DNA of 64,000 bases from Vibrio sinensis (GTDB lineage Bacteria; Pseudomonadota; Gammaproteobacteria; Enterobacterales; Vibrionaceae), in the NCBI RefSeq assembly GCF_003605645.1, contig NZ_QVMU01000007.1:87881-151880 (forward strand), given 5' to 3'. The notes below the pieces were generated by a model. That model did not search any database. It had not been told where the DNA came from and was given only the letters and a program-made list of their open reading frames with translations. A program made the position numbers and the translations under genes. Below are positions 10,386-19,480 of this stretch, one piece after another (the stretch's first letter is position 1; every line of letters begins with the position of its first letter).

Positions 10386-11039
10386 ATGCCAAGTTCATTG
10401 ATTGTTAAGCATTGGGGAAAACAGGATTACGAGCCAGTCTGGCGCGCAATGCATGATTTCACCGACAATCGAACCGAGGAAACCCAAGACGAAGTTTGGT
10501 TTGTCGAACACAACCCTGTTTTTACACAAGGGCAAGCTGGCAAAGCTGAGCACTTATTAAACACAGGTGACATCCCTATCGTGCAAAGTGATCGTGGCGG
10601 GCAAGTGACCTACCATGGCCCAGGTCAACTCGTCGTTTATTTCTTGATCAACCTACGTCGAAAAAAATTAGGGGTTCGCGATCTTGTCAGTAATATCGAG
10701 AATCTCGTAATCAACACGCTTAAAGCGTACAATATTGAATCAACAGCCCGTCCAGATGCTCCTGGGGTGTATGCTGATGGTAAAAAAATTTGTTCATTAG
10801 GGTTACGTATCCGAAAAGGTTGCTCTTTTCATGGCCTTGCTCTCAACGTCAATATGGACTTAACCCCTTTCTTACGAATTAATCCATGCGGCTATGCGGG
10901 TATGGAGATGGTGCAAGTGAGCCAATTAGGTGGACCTGCACAAATCGATGTTGTCGAAAAACAATTATTAGAAGAACTTGTTGCTTTGCTTGATTACGAG
11001 CAAGTTGAATTCAACACAGAAGTACTACCTGGAAAGTAA
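10386..11039 (+). CDS. lipB: Octanoyl-[ACP]:protein N-octanoyltransferase
   Basis: Transfers octanoate from acyl carrier protein to the lipoyl domains of 2-oxoacid dehydrogenases and GcvH, the first step of lipoate synthesis. The 217-residue product has the conserved [16 protein letters not shown] segment, the lysine region DGKKICSLG and the catalytic Cys168 in NPCGYAGM, which forms the thioester intermediate. lipA, the next enzyme of the pathway, starts 7 bp later, so the two form an operon. Confidence 0.98.
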   Translation: MPSSLIVKHWGKQDYEPVWRAMHDFTDNRTEETQDEVWFVEHNPVFTQGQAGKAEHLLNTGDIPIVQSDRGGQVTYHGPGQLVVYFLINLRRKKLGVRDLVSNIENLVINTLKAYNIESTARPDAPGVYADGKKICSLGLRIRKGCSFHGLALNVNMDLTPFLRINPCGYAGMEMVQVSQLGGPAQIDVVEKQLLEELVALLDYEQVEFNTEVLPGK

Positions 11040-11046
11040 GAGAAGC

Positions 11047-12012
11047 ATGAGTAAACCAATCCAAATGGAAAAAGGCGTCAAGTACCGTGACGCTGATAAA
11101 ATGGCACTAATTCCGGTAAAGAATATGCCTACCGAGCAGAAAGAAGTCTTACGCAAGCCTGATTGGATGAAAATTAAACTGCCATCAGACAGCCAACGTA
11201 TCCAAGATATTAAATCTGCAATGCGTAAAAATAACCTGCACTCTGTTTGTGAAGAGGCCTCATGCCCAAACCTAGCGGAATGCTTCAACCATGGTACTGC
11301 TACGTTCATGATTCTGGGCGCTATCTGTACACGTCGTTGCCCATTCTGTGATGTTGCCCATGGTCGTCCTCTAGCTCCAGAAATTGGCGAGCCTCAAAAA
11401 CTGGCTCAAACCATTAAAGATATGAAGCTAAAATACGTGGTTATCACATCCGTAGACCGTGATGATTTGCGTGATGGTGGTGCGCAGCATTTCGCTGATT
11501 GTAACCGCGAAATCCGCGAGCTTAATCCAACAATCAAAATTGAAACTCTTGTTCCTGATTTCCGTGGTCGTATGGATGTGGCACTGGATGCGATGAAAGA
11601 TAATCCACCAGATGTGTTTAACCACAATCTAGAAACGGCACCACGTTTGTATCGCAAAGCGCGACCAGGGGCAAATTACAAATGGTCACTGCAACTGCTG
11701 CAAAAATTCAAAGAACAGCATCCGACTATTCCAACTAAATCGGGTGTAATGATGGGGCTGGGTGAAACCAAAGAAGAAATCGTTCAAGTATTGAAAGATC
11801 TTCGCGAACACGGTGTAACAATGCTGACTTTAGGTCAGTACTTAGCACCAAGCCGTCACCACCTACCGGTTGAACGTTACGTTCCACCATCTGAGTTTGA
11901 TGAATTAAAAGAGATCGCTCTTGAGCTTGGTTTTACCCATGCAGCTTGTGGTCCATTCGTTCGTTCTTCTTACCACGCCGATCTACAGGCCCAAGGTATT
12001 GAAGTTAGCTAA
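11047..12012 (+). CDS. lipA: Lipoyl synthase
   Basis: Radical-SAM enzyme that inserts two sulfurs into protein-bound octanoate. The ATG at 11047 gives 321 residues, the same as E. coli; a longer in-frame extension into lipB is not needed. Both iron-sulfur motifs are intact: C68-X4-C73-X5-C79 for the auxiliary, sacrificial cluster and the CTRRCPFC radical-SAM motif (CX3CX2C). Cotranscribed with lipB. A strong terminator follows at 12046. Confidence 0.98.
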   Translation: MSKPIQMEKGVKYRDADKMALIPVKNMPTEQKEVLRKPDWMKIKLPSDSQRIQDIKSAMRKNNLHSVCEEASCPNLAECFNHGTATFMILGAICTRRCPFCDVAHGRPLAPEIGEPQKLAQTIKDMKLKYVVITSVDRDDLRDGGAQHFADCNREIRELNPTIKIETLVPDFRGRMDVALDAMKDNPPDVFNHNLETAPRLYRKARPGANYKWSLQLLQKFKEQHPTIPTKSGVMMGLGETKEEIVQVLKDLREHGVTMLTLGQYLAPSRHHLPVERYVPPSEFDELKEIALELGFTHAACGPFVRSSYHADLQAQGIEVS

Positions 12013-12045
12013 CTCATTTTCGCGAAACACCAGTGAAACTGTAAT

Positions 12046-12070
12046 AAAACCGACGATAACGTCGGTTTTT
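12046..12070 (+). terminator. Intrinsic terminator of lipBA
   Basis: AAAACCGACG, loop ATAA, CGTCGGTTTTT: 10-bp stem with a U-run, 33 bases after the lipA stop. Confidence 0.92.
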
Positions 12071-12154
12071 CGCTATGTGCTTGCTTGAATAATAAAATGC
12101 TTCACTCTAGGATAAGGGTGAAAAATAAAAGAAACCAACATTCAAGGAATGATC

Positions 12155-12481
12155 ATGACAAAACTCAGTTTGCTCGTTATTAGTTGCGCTACTTTTCTCA
12201 TCGGTTGCAGTTCAACAACCCCTCAAGATAATTTTAGAGAAGCGTCATTCGAGCTCTGCAATACCAATGTCGATCTCTATTCTGTTAGTGATGATGGTCG
12301 TGTACGTATTGTTTGTTCTGATGGTGCAAAATTCGCGTTGCATCAAGAAGAAACTCTCGAAACAATGCGTGATATTAATATTGATTATTGCCAAGGCGAA
12401 GGGCTAGGTAAATTTAGCGAAAGCAGTAAATACTACCTATTTAAATGCAAGTCAGGAACACTACTTAGCATAACTAAATAA
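12155..12481 (+). CDS. Small lipoprotein of unknown function
   Basis: I do not recognise a family. The product (108 residues) has a short signal peptide with lipobox LIGC, so Cys18 should be lipidated; no Asp follows the cysteine, which by the E. coli rule favours the outer membrane. The mature part has four more cysteines, in two regions (near residues 35 and 53, then 78 and 96), that could form two disulfides. The ATG at 12155 is preferred over 12149 because the AAGGA at 12144-12148 is correctly spaced from it. It stands alone between two terminators. Confidence 0.75.
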   Translation: MTKLSLLVISCATFLIGCSSTTPQDNFREASFELCNTNVDLYSVSDDGRVRIVCSDGAKFALHQEETLETMRDINIDYCQGEGLGKFSESSKYYLFKCKSGTLLSITK

Positions 12482-12517
12482 ACTTTTCTTGCTGATTTAA
12501 TCAAACTCAGCTGATAC

Positions 12518-12545
12518 AAAAAAGGAGCCAAATGGCTCCTTTTTA
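12518..12545. terminator. Bidirectional terminator between lipoprotein gene and glyA
   Basis: AAAGGAGCCA, loop AA, TGGCTCCTTT with an A-run on the left and a T-run on the right, lying between convergent genes. Confidence 0.9.
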
Positions 12546-12564
12546 TTTTTCGTATGAACACGAA

Positions 12565-13815
12565 TTATGCGTAAACTGGTAGACGCTTACAAATCTCGAG
12601 TACTTTCGCTTTAGTCGCTTCGATAACGCTTTCGTTGCCAATGTTATCAAGTACGTCACACATCCAATTCGCAAGTTCTTTAGAATCTTCAACCGTGAAG
12701 CCACGACGAGTAATCGCTGGCGTACCAACACGAATACCAGACGTTACAAACGGGCTGCGCGGATCGTTTGGTACAGAGTTCTTATTAACAGTAATGTTCG
12801 CCGCACCTAGTGCTGCATCTGCATCTTTACCTGTAATGTCTTTGTCGATCAAATCAACAAGGAACAAGTGGTTTTCTGTGCTATTCGATACAATCTTGTA
12901 GCCGCGCTCTTGGAACTGAGCAACCATTGCTTTAGCATTTTGTACAACGCGAGCTTGGTATTCTTTAAACTCTGGCTCCATTGCTTCTTTAAACGCTACC
13001 GCTTTACCAGCGATAACATGCATTAGAGGACCACCTTGACCACCAGGGAATACCGCTGAGTTCAGCTTCTTGTACATCTCTTCGCCTGCGTTTGACAGGA
13101 TAAGACCACCACGTGGACCTGCTAGCGTTTTATGCGTCGTTGTTGTTACAACATGAGCGTGTGGTACCGGTGTTGGGTAAACACCTGCAGCAATAAGACC
13201 GGCAACGTGTGCCATGTCCACAAATAGGAACGCATCGACTTTGTCTGCGATTTCACGCATACGTTTCCAATCTACGATTTGTGAGTAAGCAGAGAAACCA
13301 CCAATGATCATCTTTGGTTTATGTTCAAATGCTAACGCTTCCATCTCGTCGTAATTGATTTGACCCGCTTCATCAATACCGTAAGGAATCACGTTGTAGT
13401 GCTTACCTGAGAAGTTAACTGGAGACCCGTGAGTTAGGTGACCACCGTGTGCTAGGCTCATACCTAATACGGTATCGCCTGGTTTCAGTAGTGCCATGTA
13501 CACTGCGCTGTTCGCTTGTGAACCTGAGTGAGGCTGAACGTTCGCATATTCACAATCAAATAGTTGGCATGCGCGGTCAATCGCAAGAGTTTCTGCTTTG
13601 TCTACATACTCACAGCCACCGTAGTAACGCTTGCCAGGGTAACCTTCTGCGTATTTGTTCGTTAGCTGAGAACCTTGAGCTTCCATTACACGCGGGCTGG
13701 TGTAGTTTTCAGAAGCGATTAGTTCAATGTGCTCTTCCTGACGAAGAGTTTCCTCTTGGATAGCTGCAAACAATTCCGCATCGTAATCTGCGATGTTCAT
13801 ATCACGCTTAAGCAT
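12565..13815 (-). CDS. glyA: Serine hydroxymethyltransferase
   Basis: PLP enzyme converting serine and tetrahydrofolate to glycine and 5,10-methylene-THF, the main source of one-carbon units. The start at 13815 ([12 protein letters not shown]) gives 416 residues and has an AGGAGA ribosome-binding site; a longer in-frame extension is possible but would run into the leader. The PLP lysine lies in [14 protein letters not shown] near residue 229. A consensus PurR operator 100 bases upstream ties expression to purine supply, as known for E. coli glyA. Confidence 0.98.
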   Translation of the reverse strand: MLKRDMNIADYDAELFAAIQEETLRQEEHIELIASENYTSPRVMEAQGSQLTNKYAEGYPGKRYYGGCEYVDKAETLAIDRACQLFDCEYANVQPHSGSQANSAVYMALLKPGDTVLGMSLAHGGHLTHGSPVNFSGKHYNVIPYGIDEAGQINYDEMEALAFEHKPKMIIGGFSAYSQIVDWKRMREIADKVDAFLFVDMAHVAGLIAAGVYPTPVPHAHVVTTTTHKTLAGPRGGLILSNAGEEMYKKLNSAVFPGGQGGPLMHVIAGKAVAFKEAMEPEFKEYQARVVQNAKAMVAQFQERGYKIVSNSTENHLFLVDLIDKDITGKDADAALGAANITVNKNSVPNDPRSPFVTSGIRVGTPAITRRGFTVEDSKELANWMCDVLDNIGNESVIEATKAKVLEICKRLPVYA

Positions 13816-13914
13816 CTGTATCTCCTGACTCAGATTTAGACTGAAAGTAGTTCTGTCCGATGTTGACGATTCATGAAAGACAACATCAGGCATAAAAACT
13901 GGTTCTCGACCCTA

Positions 13915-13930
13915 ACGCAAACGTTTTCGT
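13915..13930 (-). promoter_or_regulatory. PurR operator of glyA
   Basis: ACGCAAACGTTTTCGT matches the E. coli PurR consensus base for base. It lies about 100 bp before the glyA start and 16 bp downstream of a candidate -10 (TAAAAT, complement at 13947-13952), a position suited to repression. Confidence 0.85.
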
Positions 13931-14082
13931 CGCGCTAACGTCGCGCATTTTACATAATTTGATCTATGCCATAAAGAGAAAAATACAATTTTTATCATGC
14001 AAATTTCTCATGGCGATATGTGAAGATTATCATCTAGACCGGTTCTAAATCCCGTGAAGAAACTAAAAGGTCTATTGATATC

Positions 14083-14097
14083 TTTACACTGTGTAAA
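14083..14097. promoter_or_regulatory. Perfect palindrome upstream of yitT, candidate operator
   Basis: TTTACAC-T-GTGTAAA: 7-bp arms around one base, about 105 bp before the yitT start and overlapping the likely promoter. The two halves are the reverse arrangement of a TyrR box (TGTAAA-N6-TTTACA), so it is not a TyrR site. The cognate regulator is unknown. Confidence 0.45.
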
Positions 14098-14201
14098 ATG
14101 ATAATTACATAGGTTTACCTTAAATTTCACTCTCAAGCTACCGAAAAGCTCTTTTTTTCCTTAGTATTCGCGCCTGAATTCGCTTACTAAGTTTTAGATT
14201 G

Positions 14202-14801
14202 ATGGAAAAACATACACACAAAGAAGATTGGATTGCCATTCTAACGGGCACATTTGTCGTCGCTCAAGGCATTTTCTTTCTACAATCAGCCAATCTTCTC
14301 ACCGGAGGAACAACGGGGCTTGCACTGCTGGCGAGTCAATTTATTCCTCTCTCTTTTGGCACATTATATTTTTTGGCGAACTCACCCTTTTATCTTTTAG
14401 CGTGGCGACGTTTCGGCAAACGCTTTGCTTTAACAAGTGCTCTATCTGGCGGCTTAGTCTCTATTTTGACCGATCACCTTGATTTGGTTATCTCTCTCGA
14501 CAAAGTGAACCCTGTCTATTGTGCTATCGCAGGCGGATTATTGATGGGGTTGGGGATGTTGATTTTATTCCGTCACCGCACCAGTCTAGGAGGATTCAAT
14601 GTGCTGTGCTTGTTCATTCAAGACCGCTTTGGCATTTCAGTAGGAAAAACCCAAATGGCAATTGATTGCACAATATTAACCGCTTCTCTGTTTTTTGTTT
14701 CGCCAATAACAATTGCTCTTTCTGTTCTTGGCGCGTTGGTGCTAAACATTGTATTAGCGATGAATCACAAGCCAAGTCGCTACATTGTTACTTACGGATG
14801 A
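14202..14801 (+). CDS. YitT family membrane protein
   Basis: A 199-residue inner-membrane protein with about five or six hydrophobic segments and the family features GTFVVAQGIFFLQSANLLTGGTTG near the N-terminus and LFRHRTSLGGFNVLCLF in the middle. Function of the family is unknown; a transporter role is a guess. The ATG at 14202 is chosen over the preceding TTG. Unlike many YitT proteins it lacks the C-terminal cytoplasmic DUF2179 domain. Its stop codon lies within the first copy of a 17-bp tandem repeat. Confidence 0.85.
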   Translation: MEKHTHKEDWIAILTGTFVVAQGIFFLQSANLLTGGTTGLALLASQFIPLSFGTLYFLANSPFYLLAWRRFGKRFALTSALSGGLVSILTDHLDLVISLDKVNPVYCAIAGGLLMGLGMLILFRHRTSLGGFNVLCLFIQDRFGISVGKTQMAIDCTILTASLFFVSPITIALSVLGALVLNIVLAMNHKPSRYIVTYG

Positions 14802-14838
14802 ATGTTACTTACGGATGAATTGTTACTTACGATTGATG
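14786..14838. repeat. Short tandem repeat, about three 17-bp units, at the yitT 3' end
   Basis: Unit TGTTACTTACGGATGAA occurs exactly at 14786-14802 and 14803-14819; after one extra T a degenerate third copy runs 14821-14838. The yitT stop codon (14799-14801) is in copy one, so the duplications add only untranslated sequence. Confidence 0.85.
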
Positions 14839-14872
14839 CTAATACTTGTTAGCGGTTAACCTACCCACGATC

Positions 14873-14901
14873 AAAAAGGGAAGCATTAGCTTCCCTTTTT
14901 T
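14873..14901. terminator. Bidirectional terminator between yitT and gmhB
   Basis: AAAAA GGGAAGC, loop ATTA, GCTTCCC TTTTTT between convergent genes; works in both directions. Confidence 0.9.
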
Positions 14902-14909
14902 AATGACGA

Positions 14910-15461
14910 TTACTTGCTTAAATAAGCAGGCACCTCTGCAATACTATCAAGTACGACACTGGCTAGCGCCTCACCTTTTTCAGTGATTGGCTTACCGGTA
15001 CGAACCAAAATCTTGGTACCAACGCCTGCCGCTTCCGCTGCCATCATATCTTCGGCTTTATCGCCAACCATAACGGAATTGGCCATATCGATTTTTAGAA
15101 AATCGCGCGCAGAAATAAACATGCCCGGCTTTGGTTTACGGCAATCACAATCTTCCTTGTAAACGCCTTGTCCATGCTCAGCGTGGTGTGGACAGTAATA
15201 GATACCATCTAATTCAACACCATTGTCAACGAAGTTCCAATCCATCCATTGAGTCAGAGATTCGAAACGCTCTTCGCTAAATTTACCGCGCGCAATGCCA
15301 GACTGGTTAGTCACTAGTACAAGTAGGTAACCCATGTCTTTCAATTTTTTAGTCGCCTCAAAGACACCCTCAATAAATTCAAAGTCATGTTCATCGTGTA
15401 CATAGCCATGATCAACGTTAATAACACCGTCACGATCTAAAAAGACTGCTGGTTTCGCCAA
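14910..15461 (-). CDS. gmhB: D-glycero-beta-D-manno-heptose-1,7-bisphosphate 7-phosphatase
   Basis: HAD-family phosphatase that removes the 7-phosphate in ADP-heptose synthesis for the LPS inner core; works downstream of GmhA. Catalytic FLDRDGVIN near the N-terminus (D9 nucleophile, D11) and a zinc-binding loop (CPHH ... CDCRKPKPG) are present; length 183 is typical. The start is TTG, with AGAGAAG upstream; no ATG fits the family N-terminus. Its place next to metNIQ is conserved in enterobacteria. Confidence 0.96.
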   Translation of the reverse strand: MAKPAVFLDRDGVINVDHGYVHDEHDFEFIEGVFEATKKLKDMGYLLVLVTNQSGIARGKFSEERFESLTQWMDWNFVDNGVELDGIYYCPHHAEHGQGVYKEDCDCRKPKPGMFISARDFLKIDMANSVMVGDKAEDMMAAEAAGVGTKILVRTGKPITEKGEALASVVLDSIAEVPAYLSK

Positions 15462-15553
15462 AATTTGCTTCTCTATCTACTTTATTTACTCAGAATTATT
15501 GCATGCTTTATTTCTTAGAGCATCATCTAATTACCTCAGCGCCTTTCTTAAAT

Positions 15554-15577
15554 GAACGTTTAGACGTCTAGACGTAA
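15554..15577 (+). promoter_or_regulatory. MetJ operator (three tandem met boxes) of metNIQ
   Basis: Three contiguous 8-bp met boxes: gaacgttt (15554-15561), agacgtct (15562-15569, exact consensus) and agacgtaa (15570-15577). MetJ with SAM binds such tandem arrays and represses methionine genes. The array ends 9 bp before the -35 of the metN promoter. Confidence 0.92.
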
Positions 15578-15586
15578 AAATATCTA

Positions 15587-15615
15587 TTGACACTATATTC
15601 ACAAAGCCATAGCAT
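15587..15615 (+). promoter_or_regulatory. Probable metN promoter
   Basis: Consensus -35 TTGACA (15587-15592), 17-bp spacer, weak -10 TAGCAT (15610-15615), directly downstream of the MetJ boxes. Confidence 0.65.
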
Positions 15616-15684
15616 CTTCTACTAAATCACGCTTAGTTCAACATAATCATCTGTCCTAATAACATGTGAGTAGTAGGTTTATTA

Positions 15685-16719
15685 ATGATTGAAATTAATC
15701 AAGTAAATAAGGTTTTCCATCAAGGGAATAGAGAAATCCATGCTTTGAAAGAGATAAACCTGCACATTCCTGAAGGGGGCATTTTTGGTGTTATTGGCGC
15801 CTCCGGTGCGGGTAAAAGTACGCTGATTCGCTGTGTCAATATGCTTGAAACGCCAACATCAGGCGAAGTCATTGTGGATGGTATTGATCTTACTCGTCTT
15901 TCAAAACGAGATCTTAGTGCCGCTCGCCGAAATATCGGGATGATTTTTCAGCATTTCAATTTACTCTCTTCACGTACGGTTTTCGGTAATATTGCATTAC
16001 CACTAGAACTAGCGGGCACTGAAAAGCACTTAATTGATACGAAAGTCACAGAGCTTTTGAAATTGGTCGGTTTGGAAGATAAAAGCGAGAGTTACCCTGC
16101 GAATCTCAGTGGCGGACAAAAACAACGTGTTGCGATTGCACGGGCCTTAGCTTGCGACCCAAAGGTTTTATTGTGCGATGAAGCGACCAGTGCCCTAGAT
16201 CCGGCCACAACTCAGTCTATTTTAGCCTTGCTCAAAAAAATCAATCGCAAGCTAAAAATCACCATTCTTCTCATCACACATGAGATGGATGTCGTAAAAA
16301 GTATTTGTCATGAAGTGGCCATTATTGGTGGAGGTGAACTGGTTGAAAAAGGAACAGTCGGCGATATTTTCGCTCACCCAAAAACAGAACTGGCCCATTC
16401 ATTCATTCGTTCAACTCTCGATTTATCGATTCCTGAAGATTATCAAGTTCGCTTACAACAAACTCGAGTTGAGGGCAGCCACCCTCTAGTACGTCTCGAA
16501 TTTACTGGTGCGACTGTAGACGCGCCTTTGATGTCGCAAATCGCAAGAAAATTCAATCTTGATGTCAGCATTTTGAGTTCCGACCTCGATTACGCTGGCG
16601 GTGTAAAGTTTGGCATGATGGTCGCTGAATTATTTGGCTCTGAAGCCGATGACCAAAACGCTATCGATTTTTTACGCCAACACAATGTTAAGGTAGAGGT
16701 GCTAGGTTATGTCCTTTAA
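15685..16719 (+). CDS. metN: Methionine ABC transporter, ATP-binding protein
   Basis: ATPase of the high-affinity D/L-methionine importer. Walker A GASGAGKS (38-45), signature LSGGQKQR and Walker [13 protein letters not shown] are intact. The C-terminal part (about 265-340) is the NIL/ACT-like domain that binds methionine and gives trans-inhibition. Length 344 equals E. coli MetN. Its end overlaps metI by 11 bp. Regulated by the MetJ boxes upstream. Confidence 0.98.
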   Translation: MIEINQVNKVFHQGNREIHALKEINLHIPEGGIFGVIGASGAGKSTLIRCVNMLETPTSGEVIVDGIDLTRLSKRDLSAARRNIGMIFQHFNLLSSRTVFGNIALPLELAGTEKHLIDTKVTELLKLVGLEDKSESYPANLSGGQKQRVAIARALACDPKVLLCDEATSALDPATTQSILALLKKINRKLKITILLITHEMDVVKSICHEVAIIGGGELVEKGTVGDIFAHPKTELAHSFIRSTLDLSIPEDYQVRLQQTRVEGSHPLVRLEFTGATVDAPLMSQIARKFNLDVSILSSDLDYAGGVKFGMMVAELFGSEADDQNAIDFLRQHNVKVEVLGYVL

Positions 16720-17386
16720 TACGATCACTGAATGGCTCAGTTTTAATAGTAGCTTATTACTTGGAGCAACATGGGAAACCCTTTACATGGTTGGTGTTGC
16801 AGGAATCGTCGGCTTTGCGATTGGCATTCCCCTAGGCGTCATTCTACATACAACTAAAAAAGGTGGGTTGCTCGAAAACATCCGATTGAACAGTGCCCTT
16901 GGTGCATTTGTTAATATTGGTCGTTCAGTCCCTTTCCTTGTGTTGATGGTTGCCATTATCCCTATCACCAAATTATTAGTCGGTACTTTTATCGGGACTA
17001 CAGCTGCCATCGTTCCGCTAACAATTGGCGCTGTTCCATTTGTGGCTCGCTTAATTGAAAGTGCACTACTTGAAGTTCCTACCGGATTAGTTGAGGCTGC
17101 GCAGTCTATGGGCGCAACACCACTTCAAATCATTACTAAAGTGTTGCTACCAGAAGCGATGCCAACCATCGTAAATTCCGTCACGATCACCATGGTGACA
17201 CTCGTCAGTTACTCAGCCATGGCAGGAACAGTGGGTGGCGGCGGGCTTGGCGATGTGGCTATTCGTTATGGCTTTCACCGCTATGACGTCACGATTATGG
17301 CTGTCACCGTCGTCATGCTTATCGTGCTAGTTCAAATTATTCAATCAATTGGCGACGCTATTGTCCGCCGTGTAGATCATAGATAA
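16709..17386 (+). CDS. metI: Methionine ABC transporter, permease
   Basis: Membrane subunit of the methionine importer. The 225 residues form about five transmembrane segments with the BPD_transp_1 EAA loop ([24 protein letters not shown]), which contacts MetN. It overlaps metN by 11 bp and precedes metQ by 35 bp in one operon. Confidence 0.98.
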   Translation: MSFNTITEWLSFNSSLLLGATWETLYMVGVAGIVGFAIGIPLGVILHTTKKGGLLENIRLNSALGAFVNIGRSVPFLVLMVAIIPITKLLVGTFIGTTAAIVPLTIGAVPFVARLIESALLEVPTGLVEAAQSMGATPLQIITKVLLPEAMPTIVNSVTITMVTLVSYSAMAGTVGGGGLGDVAIRYGFHRYDVTIMAVTVVMLIVLVQIIQSIGDAIVRRVDHR

Positions 17387-17421
17387 ATTCAAAAAATTCA
17401 AGATATAACAGGGAGATAATC

Positions 17422-18231
17422 ATGAAATTTAATATTAAACATTTAGTCACAATCGCTACCGCTGCATCGGCTCTTGCTCTGACAGGGTGTGGTGAACAGG
17501 AAGTTGATACCAACAAGATTAAAGTGGGTGTCATTGCTGGCGCTGAAGAACAAGTTGCTGAAATAGCAGCCAAAGTTGCAAAAGAAAAATACGACCTTGA
17601 TGTTGAACTGGTTGCCTTTACTGATTATGTCACGCCAAACGCAGCCCTAGATGATGGGTCAATCGATATCAACGCATTCCAGCATAAACCATATCTAGAT
17701 CAGCAAGTCACTGACCGTGACTACAAGCTAACTATTGCTGGCAACACCTTTGTCTACCCTATCGCTGGGTATTCAAAACAGATTAAATCACTAGATGAAC
17801 TACAGGATAATGCGCGCATTGCCGTACCTAATGATCCAACTAACCTAGGTCGCTCTCTACTGCTACTTGAGCAGCAAGGACTTATTAAGCTACGTGATGG
17901 TGCAGGCCTACTAGCGACAGTACGTGATATCGTTGAAAACCCAAAAAACATCACTATTGTTGAACTTGATGCAGCCCAACTACCTCGCTCTCTCGATGAT
18001 GTTGCGCTATCAATCATCAATACCACTTACGCGAGCTCTATTAACCTAGTCCCAGAAAAAGATGGCATATTCATTGAAGATAAAGAATCACCATATGTGA
18101 ATCTGATTGTGGCTCGTGAAGAGAATGTGAATGCAGAAAATGTTCAGAACTTCGTTAAAGCTTATCAAACAGAAGAAGTTTACCAAGGTGCCGCTAAAAT
18201 CTTTAAAGGTGGCGTAGTTAAAGGCTGGTAA
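17422..18231 (+). CDS. metQ: Methionine-binding lipoprotein
   Basis: Substrate-binding subunit of the methionine importer, anchored to the outer face of the inner membrane. The signal peptide ends in lipobox LTGC (Cys23). The NlpA-family core is seen in IKVGVIAGAEEQV, YVTPNAALDDGSIDINAFQHKPYLD and VPNDPTNLGRSL. Length 269 is typical. A GGGAG ribosome-binding site precedes the start. Two hairpins end the operon. Confidence 0.98.
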   Translation: MKFNIKHLVTIATAASALALTGCGEQEVDTNKIKVGVIAGAEEQVAEIAAKVAKEKYDLDVELVAFTDYVTPNAALDDGSIDINAFQHKPYLDQQVTDRDYKLTIAGNTFVYPIAGYSKQIKSLDELQDNARIAVPNDPTNLGRSLLLLEQQGLIKLRDGAGLLATVRDIVENPKNITIVELDAAQLPRSLDDVALSIINTTYASSINLVPEKDGIFIEDKESPYVNLIVAREENVNAENVQNFVKAYQTEEVYQGAAKIFKGGVVKGW

Positions 18232-18261
18232 CGAGAAACAAATAGATAAAGACGAATAACC

Positions 18262-18285
18262 AAAAGCAAACTCTGTTTGCTTTTC
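18262..18285 (+). terminator. First hairpin after metQ
   Basis: AAAAGCAAA, loop CTCTG, TTTGCTTTT; AT-rich stem with a short T-run. Confidence 0.55.
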
Positions 18286-18290
18286 AAATA

Positions 18291-18316
18291 AAAAAGCTAG
18301 CACTCGCTAGCTTTTT
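18291..18316. terminator. Bidirectional terminator between metQ and the glycosyltransferase gene
   Basis: AAAAAGCTAGC, loop ACTC, GCTAGCTTTTT, with A- and T-runs on both sides, between convergent genes. Confidence 0.88.
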
Positions 18317-18341
18317 ATTAACTTCCACACCTTAAACTAAG

Positions 18342-19223
18342 CTAAAGAGCCATTCCGTACTCTGCTTTTAGATTATCTAGGTAAATGTCGTTTTTACCAT
18401 CCCCTACATTCTGATGTTTAAGCCCTTCACCTGATTTTTGCGTTAGGAACGTAAACTTATTTCGGTAAGACGTATTCATTTCCAGTTTGACGATATTTAG
18501 GTTATTGAGTCTCGCTATATAATTGATCCATATATCATCGGCATTGGGACAAAACTTAAGAGCATTTTCAGGATCATTAAAGATGTTACGCCTCTCACCT
18601 GCAGGGAATAATGTCCCTCCCCCTGTTGTAATAAAGGTATCTAATTTAGTGTCAGCATCCACCTCATTTAGCCACTCTCTGTAAGGTTTTGCTAAACCTG
18701 TTTTATTATCTCTAATAATCTCATGAGCACGACAACCGATGAGTGAGTCAGGGTATTTATCATGGGCCCTTAGTAAGCGTTCAATCATGTCATATGAATA
18801 CAAAATATCATCATCGATGGTGATGATGTGTTGATCAGGGAAGTGACGTATTGAGGGAAACAGTTTTTTGTAAGAACCGGTGTTATTGGTAAAGCGAACA
18901 TCAAGCCCTCTACGCATTTGTTTTTTTAGCGTTTCAGGCAACGAATCTAAAGAAAATTCATCTTCATCCAACCATAGGACTATCGCATTAGGTTTGACTG
19001 TTTGATGACCTATAGACTCAATCGCTAGATAAACCTCTTCTATTCGATGTGAGTATGTGGTGAGACTAACGATAACATTGTTATTTTTCTTATGTTCAAT
19101 CAGTGAGTCATCGGAAGATAAGCATTTATTTAGATAGTGGTTTACTAAAATTTCTTCTTTGATTTTTTGTTCATGTGAAAAGTAATCTCTCACTTTTTTC
19201 TTAAATTTTCGTATCATTTTCAT
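18342..19223 (-). CDS. Predicted glycosyltransferase, GT-A type
   Basis: About 293 residues, no signal peptide. The core resembles family-2 type glycosyltransferases: NVIVSLTTYSHRIEEVYLAIESI (nucleotide-binding start), then a DDD motif in IITIDDDILYS (about residues 137-139) that would bind a metal and the sugar nucleotide, and a later WINY-containing acceptor region. The donor and acceptor are unknown. The start is uncertain: ATG at 19223 or at 19217, the latter with a GGA 6 bases upstream. It stands alone between metQ and trmO, where enterobacteria have rcsF, so it looks like an accessory insertion, perhaps for LPS or capsule decoration. Confidence 0.75.
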   Translation of the reverse strand: MKMIRKFKKKVRDYFSHEQKIKEEILVNHYLNKCLSSDDSLIEHKKNNNVIVSLTTYSHRIEEVYLAIESIGHQTVKPNAIVLWLDEDEFSLDSLPETLKKQMRRGLDVRFTNNTGSYKKLFPSIRHFPDQHIITIDDDILYSYDMIERLLRAHDKYPDSLIGCRAHEIIRDNKTGLAKPYREWLNEVDADTKLDTFITTGGGTLFPAGERRNIFNDPENALKFCPNADDIWINYIARLNNLNIVKLEMNTSYRNKFTFLTQKSGEGLKHQNVGDGKNDIYLDNLKAEYGMAL

Positions 19224-19452
19224 TCCAAAAATGGGCCTACAAAAATACATGGCACTTGTTCAAGCAAAAAGTACCGCCTCTTACCTACAACTAATGTTAT
19301 CGATCATTACACCGCTAATAGATTAAAAACATGTTTTCAGACTTAAAGTCCCCCAATTTTCAAAAGTGAAACATGGCGACACTCCACTCCACTTCACTTT
19401 TAACACAAGCGCACAAAAACCATTTTTCACTGACTCATAAAGCAAAGGTGAC

Positions 19453-19480
19453 TTGACCGACAAGTCGGTAAAAATATGGT
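19453..19480 (+). promoter_or_regulatory. Probable trmO promoter with embedded inverted repeat
   Basis: -35 TTGACC (19453-19458), 16-bp spacer, -10 TATGGT (19475-19480). An inverted repeat ACCGAC-AA-GTCGGT (19456-19469) covers the end of the -35 and the spacer; such repeats are typical of TetR-type operators. Confidence 0.6.

Larger units (their letters stand above)
13816..14201. other. 386-bp intergenic region between divergent glyA and yitT
   Basis: This is the only gap above 300 bp. It holds the glyA ribosome-binding site, the PurR box at 13915-13930, a candidate glyA -10 at 13947-13952 (minus strand), and a perfect 15-bp palindrome at 14083-14097 close to the yitT side. A candidate yitT -35 TTGATA (14075-14080) lies next to the palindrome. 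No reading frame or structured RNA was recognised. Confidence 0.6.

Noticed and set aside
10978-11046. Extended lipA start inside lipB
   Set aside because: The downstream ATG at 11047 gives the exact E. coli length of 321 residues.
14033-14045. Near-palindrome TAGACCGGTTCTA in the glyA-yitT gap
   Set aside because: Two mismatches in 13 bases and no link to a promoter element; could be chance.
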